Below are positions 54,118-64,000 of a stretch of 64,000 bases of DNA, piece after piece (the stretch's first letter is position 1; each line of letters opens with the position of its first letter). The notes beneath the pieces were generated by a model. It searched no databases, was not told the origin of the DNA, and worked only from the letters and a program-made list of their open reading frames with translations. The stretch is from positions 62,001 to 126,000 of the forward strand of contig NZ_JH621254.1 in NCBI RefSeq assembly GCF_000255455.1, in the 5' to 3' direction. The translations under genes were made by a program, and so were the position numbers. Source of the DNA: Aquimarina agarilytica ZC1 (GTDB lineage Bacteria; Bacteroidota; Bacteroidia; Flavobacteriales; Flavobacteriaceae).

Positions 54118-54993
54118 TTAGAATTCATTTACGTAAACATCAATTTTTTGCTGTAGTTCACTTGTAGCCTGTATTAATGGTAAACGCACAGTAGCATCAC
54201 ACACGTTTTGAGCAGCTAAAATAGCTTTTATCCCTACTGGATTACCTTCGTCAAATGCATATTCAGTGACTGGAATCATTTTGTAATGAATATCATAAGC
54301 CGATTTATTTTCCCCTTTTAACCCTAATCGAATCATATCCGAAAAAGCTTTCGGAAAACCTTGTCCAACTACTGTAATTACTCCATGGCCACCAGCAGTT
54401 ACTAAAGGTAATGCCAACATGTCATCTCCAGAAATCACTAAAAAGTCTTTAGGAGCATCTTTAATAATTTTCAAAACTTGTGTAATATCACCCGTAGCCT
54501 CTTTGACTCCTATAATATTTTTATGATCTGCCAAACGTAATGTAGTTTCAGCAGTCATATTAATTCCAGTTCGCCCTGGCACATTGTATATCAACACTGG
54601 TAATGATGCTGCATTAGCTACAGTAGTATAATGTTGAAAAACCCCTTCTTGACTAGGCTTATTATACATAGGCACTACAGAAAGAATAGCTTGAAAATCT
54701 GTAGTATTTACTTTTGAAGCTTCTTCTGCTACCACTGCCGTGTTGTTTCCTCCTACACCTAAAACAAGTGGTACTCTTTTGGCATTTACTTTAACAACAT
54801 GATCTATTACTTCCTGTTTTTCCTGTTTAGAAAGCGTTACAGATTCACCAGTAGTTCCTAAAACTACAAGATACTCTACTCCACCGTCGATACAATAGTT
54901 TACCAAATTGGTAAGCCCATCTAAATCTACTGCTCCATTTTTTTTAAATGGAGTTACTAACGCTGTTCCTGTTCCAACTAAAAAGTTACTCAT
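54118..54993 (-). CDS. dapA: 4-Hydroxy-tetrahydrodipicolinate synthase
   Basis: Condenses pyruvate with aspartate semialdehyde toward lysine and diaminopimelate. GTALVTPFKKNGAVD start, LVVLGTTGESVTLS, the catalytic Tyr in LIYNVPGRTG, and the Schiff-base Lys in IIGVKEATGD. 291 residues. It overlaps the DUF6913 gene by 4 bp (ATGA type). Confidence 0.97.
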   Translation of the reverse strand: MSNFLVGTGTALVTPFKKNGAVDLDGLTNLVNYCIDGGVEYLVVLGTTGESVTLSKQEKQEVIDHVVKVNAKRVPLVLGVGGNNTAVVAEEASKVNTTDFQAILSVVPMYNKPSQEGVFQHYTTVANAASLPVLIYNVPGRTGINMTAETTLRLADHKNIIGVKEATGDITQVLKIIKDAPKDFLVISGDDMLALPLVTAGGHGVITVVGQGFPKAFSDMIRLGLKGENKSAYDIHYKMIPVTEYAFDEGNPVGIKAILAAQNVCDATVRLPLIQATSELQQKIDVYVNEF

Positions 54994-55517
54994 ATTATAT
55001 TTAAAATTTTCAGGTATTTTTTCAACTCGCTTATAAATAAATCTATATTATCTGGAGGTGTACCTATAACTAAATCATTAATTCTGTGATCCACATCAGC
55101 AAACCCTACTTTAAACTTAGCGTTTGAAGAAGCTGCTACCAAATTTAAATGAGGTATGTCGGAGCTATAAAAGTTAATCAACACATCAAAAGGTTCCTTT
55201 ACAAAATTATTTAATGAACTACTTTTAAATCCTCCTGCATAACCTATGCCTTTTTCATCAAAATAAGAGGCTCCTCCACTTGAATCTTCGATACTTCCGG
55301 ATTTTGTTGTTTCCTTAAGTCCCATAATTTTCAATTGATCAGACCGCACTCCTAATTTATCCGCTAATTTTACCACAGATAAAATATCAAAATCCTTGCG
55401 TGCATCAATCAATACCGCCAACGATTTTAACTTTATTGCCCCCGTATACACTGATCTTTTTTTGATCTGTGAATCGATTACTTTACCTACAGATTTATTT
55501 TTAAAGCCTTTAAACAT
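54990..55517 (-). CDS. DUF6913-family protein
   Basis: A 175-residue cytosolic protein of the DUF6913 type, found next to dapA in Flavobacteriia; function unknown. The N-terminus is basic (MFKGFKNKSVGKVIDSQIKKR), followed by alpha/beta strands LAVLIDARKDFD and a FDVLINFYSSDIPHLN segment. Its 4-bp overlap with dapA implies coupled translation. I infer no catalytic activity. Confidence 0.8.
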   Translation of the reverse strand: MFKGFKNKSVGKVIDSQIKKRSVYTGAIKLKSLAVLIDARKDFDILSVVKLADKLGVRSDQLKIMGLKETTKSGSIEDSSGGASYFDEKGIGYAGGFKSSSLNNFVKEPFDVLINFYSSDIPHLNLVAASSNAKFKVGFADVDHRINDLVIGTPPDNIDLFISELKKYLKILNII

Positions 55518-55739
55518 GGTTTACTAAAAATGGTTTGCAAATGTAGGTATTTTGAAGATTACCTATACTATTATTATCACGGTAATCTTTAAAATAGTAT
55601 AAAAATTATCTTTCACTATTTTAAAATAAAACCTTTTAAATTTAACGTTATCAGAATATTTAAAATTAATGCAATAAAAAAATCACTATCCGAATCAAAA
55701 AAAATGGAAAACTACTCTAAAATTAACCAAATAAAATGA

Positions 55740-56441
55740 TTATAAATAAGACTTATTATACCCTCCTATTACATCATCTTCCGTTGATATTAAAAATTTA
55801 AGAATAAAAAAATGACGCGCTATTTGAATTAAAAAGCCTAAACATTTAATATAAATAGAATTATAATAAAATGCTTCAATTGGAAGTAAAAACTGAACTA
55901 ATATAAATGATGCTATTGCTGGTAGGAGCCAAAAATTTCTAACCGTGCGTTTATCCATATAAATCAACCCCATATACATCACTAATATTAAAAAAGAACC
56001 AACAGGAATAAGCATTTTATACACCTTATCGTTATACCCCTCATTAACCATACTAAGGGCTACATAGGTTAGATAAATTAAGAAAACTGTAGTGATTAAA
56101 CTTGGAATATATAATTTTCGCTTTGACCAAAAATTAATATTTCTCGTGTTTTTTTTTAGTAAAAAAAATATTAACCAATAATAGGTAGTAAAAGCAAACA
56201 TTATTTCTAATTGGTAATTTTGCATTCCTAAAACTACCAATGATTCACCTATGGCTACAATAAACAATGCTATATAAAAAAGCTTTTGACGTGTACCTTT
56301 ATACAAATAGTACACATAACCAATGGAAATAAGACTTAAAAATCGAACAAAAATCGACTCATACAACATATGCTTCCATACTAATACACAGCTTAACAAA
56401 GCCGTAATTACAAGAACAACATATGCTATTTTTTCTTTCAA
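55740..56441 (-). CDS. Polytopic membrane protein of unknown function
   Basis: A 233-residue hydrophobic protein with roughly eight membrane helices (for example YVVLVITALLSCVLVW, LFYIALFIVAIGESLVVLG, LITTVFLIYLTYVALS) and short loops. The topology is compatible with the YhhN/lysoplasmalogenase fold, but I see no diagnostic motif. It follows ligA by 75 bp on the same strand. Confidence 0.65.
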   Translation of the reverse strand: MKEKIAYVVLVITALLSCVLVWKHMLYESIFVRFLSLISIGYVYYLYKGTRQKLFYIALFIVAIGESLVVLGMQNYQLEIMFAFTTYYWLIFFLLKKNTRNINFWSKRKLYIPSLITTVFLIYLTYVALSMVNEGYNDKVYKMLIPVGSFLILVMYMGLIYMDKRTVRNFWLLPAIASFILVQFLLPIEAFYYNSIYIKCLGFLIQIARHFFILKFLISTEDDVIGGYNKSYL

Positions 56442-56516
56442 AATGAATTATAAAATCTTAATATTTTGCTAATTAAAGAACTTATTTGTTAAAAATCAAT
56501 ACTTTACACTAGTATT

Positions 56517-59362
<2,846 letters not shown>

Positions 59363-59530
59363 AAATGAGGCAAAATAGTATTAAAATTCTAAAATTAATT
59401 CATTCAACCCGCACTGAACAAACCCACAAAGATCCTTTACAAAAAACTATTTTTTATATTAAGGAAAGTCTTGAGAAAGAAGACTCACAATGTGGAGTTC
59501 AAAAATAAGGAGTATCCCATAATTTAACCT

Positions 59531-59538
59531 TATTTTTG
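59531..59538 (+). promoter_or_regulatory. Promoter -7 box for the LEA-ribD operon
   Basis: TATTTTTG is an exact match to TAnnTTTG, 20 bp before the ATG of the first gene, giving a predicted leader of ~15-20 nt. The -33 element is not certain. Confidence 0.5.
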
Positions 59539-59558
59539 AGGCATTAATTTTAAGACTT

Positions 59559-60026
59559 ATGAAATCTTTATTCACATATTTAAGTATCATTTTACTACTT
59601 ACCACTAGTTGTAAATACGACAAAAAGCCTACTTTTATTAATGTTGAAAAAATAAATATTCAAAATATAAACAAAGGATCTGTTACTTTTAAAGCCGATG
59701 CCATTTTTAAAAACAATAATGACTTTGGCGGAAATTTAGTGACTGAAAATATTGAGGTTTTTGCTAACAGTATTTCAATTGGTCACCTACAAACTGAAGA
59801 ATTTAACATCCCTACGCAGGATACTTTTGCCATCCCTTTAACAGGGAAATTTTCGATCGATAAAATTTTAGCTAAAGATAAAAATGACATCATAAATAAT
59901 GTACTCAATATATTATCATCTAAAAAAATCCCTATATCTTTTAAGGGAGATGTACTCTTTAAAAAAGGTCCTTTCAAATACACATACCATATAGATCAAA
60001 CTAACGAAGTCAAAATAAAACTATGA
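59559..60026 (+). CDS. LEA type 2-like lipoprotein
   Basis: A 155-residue lipoprotein (LLTTSC lipobox). Beta-rich pattern with KINIQNINKGSVTFKADAIFKNNNDFG and LVTENIEVFANSISIGHL resembles the LEA type 2/WHy fold found in many bacterial lipoproteins. Function unknown. It overlaps ribD by 4 bp (ATGA). Confidence 0.75.
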   Translation: MKSLFTYLSIILLLTTSCKYDKKPTFINVEKINIQNINKGSVTFKADAIFKNNNDFGGNLVTENIEVFANSISIGHLQTEEFNIPTQDTFAIPLTGKFSIDKILAKDKNDIINNVLNILSSKKIPISFKGDVLFKKGPFKYTYHIDQTNEVKIKL

Positions 60027-61075
60027 TTAAGTCAGAATTTATGACGCGCTGTATTCAGTTAGCCCAAAATGGCTTGGGTACTAGCTACCCTAATCCTATG
60101 GTAGGTAGTGTTATTGTTCATAACAATAAAATTATTGGCGAGGGTTGGCACTATAAAGCTGGACAAGCCCATGCCGAAGTGAATGCTATTACTAATGTTG
60201 CTAATAAATCACTCCTAACAACATCAACTATTTATGTTAGCCTAGAACCTTGCAGTCATTTTGGAAAAACACCTCCATGTAGTGACCTTATTATTAATTC
60301 TGGTATTAAACGGGTTGTTATTGGTACTATTGATCCATTTGCAGCAGTAGCTGGACGTGGAGTTAAAAAATTAATGGATGCTGGTTGTGAAGTTATTGTT
60401 GGTGTGCTAGAACAAGAATGTCAAGAATTAAACAAGCGTTTTTTTACTTTTCACAATAATAAAAGACCCTATATTTTTTTAAAATGGGCGCAATCTGCCG
60501 ATGGTTTTTTAAGTCCTGAAGTAACCAAGGGGCAAAAAAGAACTCCAGTATGGATTACCAATTCATTTTCAAAGCAATTTGTACACAAACAGCGTGCCCA
60601 TGAGCAAGCTATTCTAGTAGGAACTAACACGGTTGTTAATGATAATCCATCCTTGAACACTCGTTTATGGAAAGGCACCCACGTACTAAGAGTTGTTCTA
60701 GATTTAAATTTAAGAGTACCTACAAACAGTACTGTTTTTGACTATAAACAACCTACGTTAGTGATCACAACCAAAAAGGATCACCCTCAAAACACTAAAA
60801 ACCTTTCTTTTGAATGGATGGATTCAACTAAGAATATTGCTTCCCAAATTTGCGATATACTTTACAAAAAAGAAATCCAATCTTTAATTATTGAAGGAGG
60901 AAGTCAAACACTACAAACTTTTATTGATGCCAATCTTTGGGATGAAGCTACAGTCTACACAGGTAACACGGTACTTTTTAAAAAGGGAACAAAAGCTCCT
61001 TCAATTAAAGGAAGTAACAAAACTTCAACAATTAAAAATGATTTTGTAACACATTACACTAATTTCAAACTTTAG
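60023..61075 (+). CDS. ribD: Bifunctional riboflavin deaminase/reductase
   Basis: Second and third steps of riboflavin synthesis. N-terminal deaminase (about 1-145): zinc His-Ala-Glu in AHAEVNAI and the PCSHFGKTPPCSDL cysteines. C-terminal reductase (about 147-350): RPYIFLKWAQSADGFLSP, ILVGTNTVVNDNPSLNTR and LIIEGGSQTLQTFID. No FMN riboswitch is seen, and no other rib genes are adjacent. Confidence 0.95.
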   Translation: MIKSEFMTRCIQLAQNGLGTSYPNPMVGSVIVHNNKIIGEGWHYKAGQAHAEVNAITNVANKSLLTTSTIYVSLEPCSHFGKTPPCSDLIINSGIKRVVIGTIDPFAAVAGRGVKKLMDAGCEVIVGVLEQECQELNKRFFTFHNNKRPYIFLKWAQSADGFLSPEVTKGQKRTPVWITNSFSKQFVHKQRAHEQAILVGTNTVVNDNPSLNTRLWKGTHVLRVVLDLNLRVPTNSTVFDYKQPTLVITTKKDHPQNTKNLSFEWMDSTKNIASQICDILYKKEIQSLIIEGGSQTLQTFIDANLWDEATVYTGNTVLFKKGTKAPSIKGSNKTSTIKNDFVTHYTNFKL

Positions 61076-61077
61076 AA

Positions 61078-61698
61078 ATGAATAAACCAAACATAAAAAA
61101 TATCATCTTTGATTTTGGTGATATTTTTATAAACCTAGACAAAATTGCTCCAACTAATGCTTTTTTAAAATTAGGCTTAACTGCTCCAATTGATGCCATT
61201 TCTCTAGTAAACGACACCTATGAAATTGGAAAAATTAACACCAATTCATTTTTATATACGTATCAAAAATGGCTGCCAGAAATAAGCTTAAATGAAATTA
61301 TTGATGCCTGGAACAGTATTTTAAAAGACTTTCCAATAGCACGTTTAGAATTTTTAAAAGCTCTTGCCGCCCAAAATAAACACAAACTTATCTTATTAAG
61401 CAACACCAATGATTTACATATTGATTGGGTTAAGGAAAATATTCCTTTTTTTAATGAATTTAAATCCTGTTTTGATCAATTCTATTTATCACAAGAAATT
61501 GGTTTACGAAAACCAAATAGCGAAATTTATGAATTTGTGTTACAACAAAACAAATTAACAGCTAATGAAACATTATTTGTTGATGACCTAAAACAAAATA
61601 CTGATGCCGCCAAAGCCCTAGGCATTCATGTTTGGAACCTAATTCCAGGTCAAGAAGATGTCACCCAATTATTTACCAAAAACCCTACAATTTTATGA
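61078..61698 (+). CDS. HAD-superfamily hydrolase
   Basis: A 206-residue HAD-IA phosphatase. Motif I is FDFGDIFINLDK (first Asp is the nucleophile); motif II Ser/Thr-type LLSNTNDLHI; motif III Lys in GLRKPNSEIYEFV; motif IV LFVDDLKQNTDAA. The acid/base second Asp position is replaced by Gly-Asp shift, as in related YihX-type enzymes. Substrate unknown. It overlaps the transporter gene by 4 bp. Confidence 0.88.
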   Translation: MNKPNIKNIIFDFGDIFINLDKIAPTNAFLKLGLTAPIDAISLVNDTYEIGKINTNSFLYTYQKWLPEISLNEIIDAWNSILKDFPIARLEFLKALAAQNKHKLILLSNTNDLHIDWVKENIPFFNEFKSCFDQFYLSQEIGLRKPNSEIYEFVLQQNKLTANETLFVDDLKQNTDAAKALGIHVWNLIPGQEDVTQLFTKNPTIL

Positions 61699-62564
61699 GT
61701 TACATAGCACTCAGCATTACCGCCTCAAGTATTTTGTTTGTTGTTTTTAAACTATTTTCTAAATTTAAAATCAACACCATTCAAGCTATCATTTTTAATT
61801 ATTTAGTAGCTGCTGTTTGTGGATATATTGCCCACAATAAACCTATTAGCATCCCTCAAATCACTCAATTTTCTTGGTTTTATTACACATTAGGTTTAGG
61901 CCTAATATTTATAGCTGTGTTTTATGCCATGGCTATAACCACCCAACGCAATGGATTATCTGTGGTGGCCGTATCCAGTAAAATGAGCGTAGTTATCCCT
62001 ATTCTATTTGGGGTATTTGTTTATAATGAAACTATTGGACGTATTAAGGTATTAGGTATTTTAATTGCTTTATTTTCTATTTATTTAGTCACTGTAAATC
62101 CAAATAAAATTAAAAGCAGTTCTATGCTTTTCCCGTTTCTTGTTTTTTTAGGAAGTGGATTAATCGATACAAGCTTAAAGTTTTTGCAAACCAAATTTGT
62201 TAACCCGCAACATATTTCTATTTTTTCAGCAACATTATTTGCTACGGCCGGTTTTACAGGCATTTTGATTATTATTTTTCAAATGCTGCAAAAGAAATTT
62301 AAATTTGAATTTAAAAACCTTATCGGAGGTATTGCGCTAGGTGTTGTCAATTATTTTTCAATTTATTTTTTAGTAAAAGCCATAAGTTACAAAGGACTTG
62401 AAAGCTCAACTTTATTTACTATAAATAATGTAGGTATACTCCTTGTTACAACTATTTTGGGAGTTATACTATTCAGAGAAAAATTAACACAACAAAACAA
62501 GCTTGGTATTTTAATGGCTGCTATGGGTATTGTTTTAGTTAGCATTGCCGGAAATTTTAATTAA
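61695..62564 (+). CDS. DMT/EamA-family transporter
   Basis: A 289-residue ten-helix transporter. Start set at 61695 by overlap with the HAD stop (ATGA) and by the transmembrane start MSYIALSITASSILFVVF; an upstream ATG at 61632 would lie within the HAD gene. Two EamA halves are visible, with VAVSSKMSVVIPILFG and TLFTINNVGILLVTTILGVILF. Substrate unknown. Confidence 0.9.
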   Translation: MSYIALSITASSILFVVFKLFSKFKINTIQAIIFNYLVAAVCGYIAHNKPISIPQITQFSWFYYTLGLGLIFIAVFYAMAITTQRNGLSVVAVSSKMSVVIPILFGVFVYNETIGRIKVLGILIALFSIYLVTVNPNKIKSSSMLFPFLVFLGSGLIDTSLKFLQTKFVNPQHISIFSATLFATAGFTGILIIIFQMLQKKFKFEFKNLIGGIALGVVNYFSIYFLVKAISYKGLESSTLFTINNVGILLVTTILGVILFREKLTQQNKLGILMAAMGIVLVSIAGNFN

Positions 62565-62566
62565 TT

Positions 62567-63178
62567 ATGGAAAGTGATCACTATAAAACCATAGCTAAAC
62601 CTTCTGGCGAAAGCCTTTACAAAATTAAAAATAGTAAGTTTTTTGCTTATGCCTTTCCCGTTACTAATGAGGAAGAGGTTAAAGAAATTCTTAATCAAAT
62701 TAAAAAAGAACATTACCAAGCACGCCATTGGTGTTACGCTTGGCACCTTGGAACCTCCCCTATTCGTTATCGTGCCAATGATGATGGCGAACCTTCAAAC
62801 ACTGCTGGTCAACCCATTCTAGGGCAGCTACAATCCTTTGAAGTAACGAACATTCTACTTATAGTTATTCGTTACTTTGGAGGTGTAAAATTAGGTGTTG
62901 GTGGACTAATTAGCGCCTACAGAACAGCTGCACATGATTGTTTGGAAAACAGCACTATTGTCACCAAATTAATCACAGAAACTATTAAAATTAATTTTGA
63001 ATATCCTTTAATGAATGAGGTTATGCGAAAAATTAAACAACATAAACTAAACATAAGCAAACAGGATTTTAATAACAATTGTGAAATTTGGATTAAAAGC
63101 CCTAAAAGCGAAACCAAAAAGAATATCACTCTTTTAACTAGTATTTATGGCATTTCTATTTTAGATAATGATCACTAA
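62567..63178 (+). CDS. IMPACT/YigZ-family protein
   Basis: A 203-residue YigZ-type protein. Signature SKFFAYAFPV, KKEHYQARHWCYAWHLG, NDDGEPSNTAGQPIL, and IRYFGGVKLGVGGLISAYRTAA. The C-terminal half has a ferredoxin-like domain. The eukaryotic homologue IMPACT restrains eIF2alpha kinase GCN2; the bacterial role is unclear. Last gene of the LEA-ribD operon. Confidence 0.93.
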   Translation: MESDHYKTIAKPSGESLYKIKNSKFFAYAFPVTNEEEVKEILNQIKKEHYQARHWCYAWHLGTSPIRYRANDDGEPSNTAGQPILGQLQSFEVTNILLIVIRYFGGVKLGVGGLISAYRTAAHDCLENSTIVTKLITETIKINFEYPLMNEVMRKIKQHKLNISKQDFNNNCEIWIKSPKSETKKNITLLTSIYGISILDNDH

Positions 63179-63199
63179 TTTTGTTTAAAATCAAAAAAA

Positions 63200-63613
63200 C
63201 TACTTTACACTGCTTTCAATTTTTTCTAACATTCTTTCTGGGCACTTTATGGGTCGTTTAGTTTTCATGGATACAAATACAAGCACCGTACTTCCAGTTG
63301 TTAACAATTCCCCTTGTTGATTATGTAGCTCATACTCAAATTCTATCTTAGCTGTAGGCGCATTTTTCAAGCTTGTTGTAATAGTCAATTCATCATCAAA
63401 AAAGGCAGATCTCTTAAAGTTTGTACTAAGTGCCACAACAGGCAGCATTACCCCATCTTCTTCCATTTTTTTATACGAAAAACCTAGTTTTTCTAACCAA
63501 TCAATACGCGCTATTTCAAAGTATTGCGCATAATTCCCATGATATACTACCCCCATTTGATCAGTTTCACCATAACGCACTCTAATTTTTGTTTTCGTAG
63601 AAAAATATGTCAT
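63200..63613 (-). CDS. 4HBT-family acyl-CoA thioesterase
   Basis: A 137-residue hot-dog thioesterase. The catalytic Asp is in RYGETDQMGVVYHGNYAQYFEIAR (shown in part), and AKIEFEYELHN follows. Divergent from dnaA, the order usual for Flavobacteriia. A TAATTTTG box (63648-63655, leftward) matches the -7 consensus for this gene. Substrate acyl-CoA unspecified. Confidence 0.92.
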   Translation of the reverse strand: MTYFSTKTKIRVRYGETDQMGVVYHGNYAQYFEIARIDWLEKLGFSYKKMEEDGVMLPVVALSTNFKRSAFFDDELTITTSLKNAPTAKIEFEYELHNQQGELLTTGSTVLVFVSMKTKRPIKCPERMLEKIESSVK

Positions 63614-63633
63614 TTAATCGATTTTAAGAAAAA

Positions 63634-63655
63634 TAAATTTGTAGTTTCAAAATTA
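63634..63655. promoter_or_regulatory. Divergent -7 boxes between thioesterase and dnaA
   Basis: Rightward TAAATTTG at 63634-63641 and leftward TAATTTTG at 63648-63655. The leftward box is well placed for the thioesterase. The rightward box is ~175 bp from dnaA, giving a long leader; a near-match CATATTTG lies closer to the gene. Assignment is tentative. Confidence 0.4.
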
Positions 63656-63814
63656 ACACTTAGTAGTCAAAAAAAAGTTATAAGTCAAGGTATATTTAGT
63701 TTTTTTATTCAGTTTTTTGTTCACATATTTGCTGTATAGTTATTAAGGAAAAGACATAATACATATCTTACCTTATTTCAACGTTTTATAACAAACCAAC
63801 TCTTAAATTTAACA

Positions 63815-64000
63815 ATGATTATAACAGCTCAAGAAGCATGGGACAGTTGTCTATCATTTATTGAGGACAATATTAACCCACAAGCATACAAAACATGGTT
63901 TGAACCAATCAAAGCAGTAAAGCTTGTTGATAATTCCTTGAGCATCCAAGTACCTAGTAAATTTTTTTATGAGTGGCTAGAAGAGCATTATGTTGAGTTA
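63815..64000 (+). CDS. dnaA: Replication initiator DnaA, N-terminal part (3' truncated by window edge)
   Basis: The ATG at 63815 opens a frame to the window end. Domain I is recognisable: AWDSCLSFIEDNINPQAYKTWF and FFYEWLEEHYVEL (both in part), the helicase-loading domain. The N-terminal domain matches Flavobacteriia DnaA. It marks the likely oriC neighbourhood. No TTATNCACA box was found in the 200-bp upstream gap. Confidence 0.93.
   Translation, partial: MIITAQEAWDSCLSFIEDNINPQAYKTWFEPIKAVKLVDNSLSIQVPSKFFYEWLEEHYVEL

Noticed and set aside
60023-61075. FMN riboswitch upstream of ribD
   Set aside because: ribD overlaps the upstream gene by 4 bp and no RFN-type conserved segments are visible in the operon leader.

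Overview
The window is an AT-rich chromosomal segment of a member of the Bacteroidota, most likely a marine-type Flavobacteriaceae. The evidence is the T9SS gene porD, a secreted protein with a T9SS C-terminal sorting domain, the Bacteroidota-type RNA polymerase omega subunit, a menaquinone-only respiratory gene set, weak Shine-Dalgarno signals, and several matches to the Bacteroidota -7 promoter element TAnnTTTG. The right edge enters dnaA, so the segment probably lies next to the replication origin. I see no insertion sequences, prophage, CRISPR array, rRNA or recognisable tRNA.

Layout. 1-7.4 kb: end of a DMT transporter, a DUF1272 zinc protein, a GH2 beta-galactosidase divergent from its probable AraC regulator, a small secreted protein, NDH-2 and an MsrA variant. 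7.4-23.1 kb: a long leftward run of mostly core genes: SDR, thioredoxin, cold-shock protein, hisIE, an outer-membrane barrel, polyphosphate metabolism (ppx, ppk1, sixA), pdxH, rnz, a small STAS-like protein, pyrB, pyrR, menaquinone synthesis (menE, menC, menA with a CPBP protease between them) and holA. 23.2-27.5 kb: rightward genes for a small PD-(D/E)xK protein, GNAT, GT2, an OmpA lipoprotein, a YwqK-like lipoprotein and an SCO copper protein. 28.0-30.3 kb: a large secreted AA10 lytic polysaccharide monooxygenase (LPMO).

30.4-37.7 kb is the most notable accessory block. It is a complete seven-gene Nit1C nitrilase cluster: MSMEG_0572-like protein, Nit1 nitrilase, radical SAM, GNAT, AIR-synthase-like, MSMEG_0570-like protein and flavin oxidoreductase. 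A divergent AraC-type gene probably controls it. Clusters of this type are linked to cyanide assimilation in pseudomonads, but most member proteins have no known reaction.

37.8-47.1 kb: a lipoprotein, a MauG-like di-heme peroxidase, an error-prone polymerase V operon (umuC-umuD) under a perfect 16-bp inverted repeat, trmH, a SPOR-like protein, an orphan fdhD, and xylB-xylA. 47.1-59.4 kb: leftward core genes: fabI, recN, porD, coaBC, rpoZ, bamD, a Kir-type K+ channel, dapA, a DUF6913 gene, a membrane protein, ligA and prmC. 59.5-64 kb: a rightward operon (LEA-like lipoprotein, ribD, HAD phosphatase, DMT transporter, IMPACT protein), then a thioesterase divergent from dnaA.

The accessory genes suggest an organism that degrades polysaccharides (galactoside, chitin or cellulose, xylose) and may scavenge nitrogen from nitriles or cyanide. 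Three proteins tie secretion and copper together: PorD belongs to the secretion machinery, the LPMO is probable T9SS cargo that needs copper, and the SCO protein just upstream is a copper chaperone by family. Regulatory structure readable in the DNA includes the umuCD operator, paired half-sites in the GH2/AraC gap, a hairpin after the first Nit1C gene, and a 21-bp stem upstream of rnz that is fully paired only in the leftward transcript.
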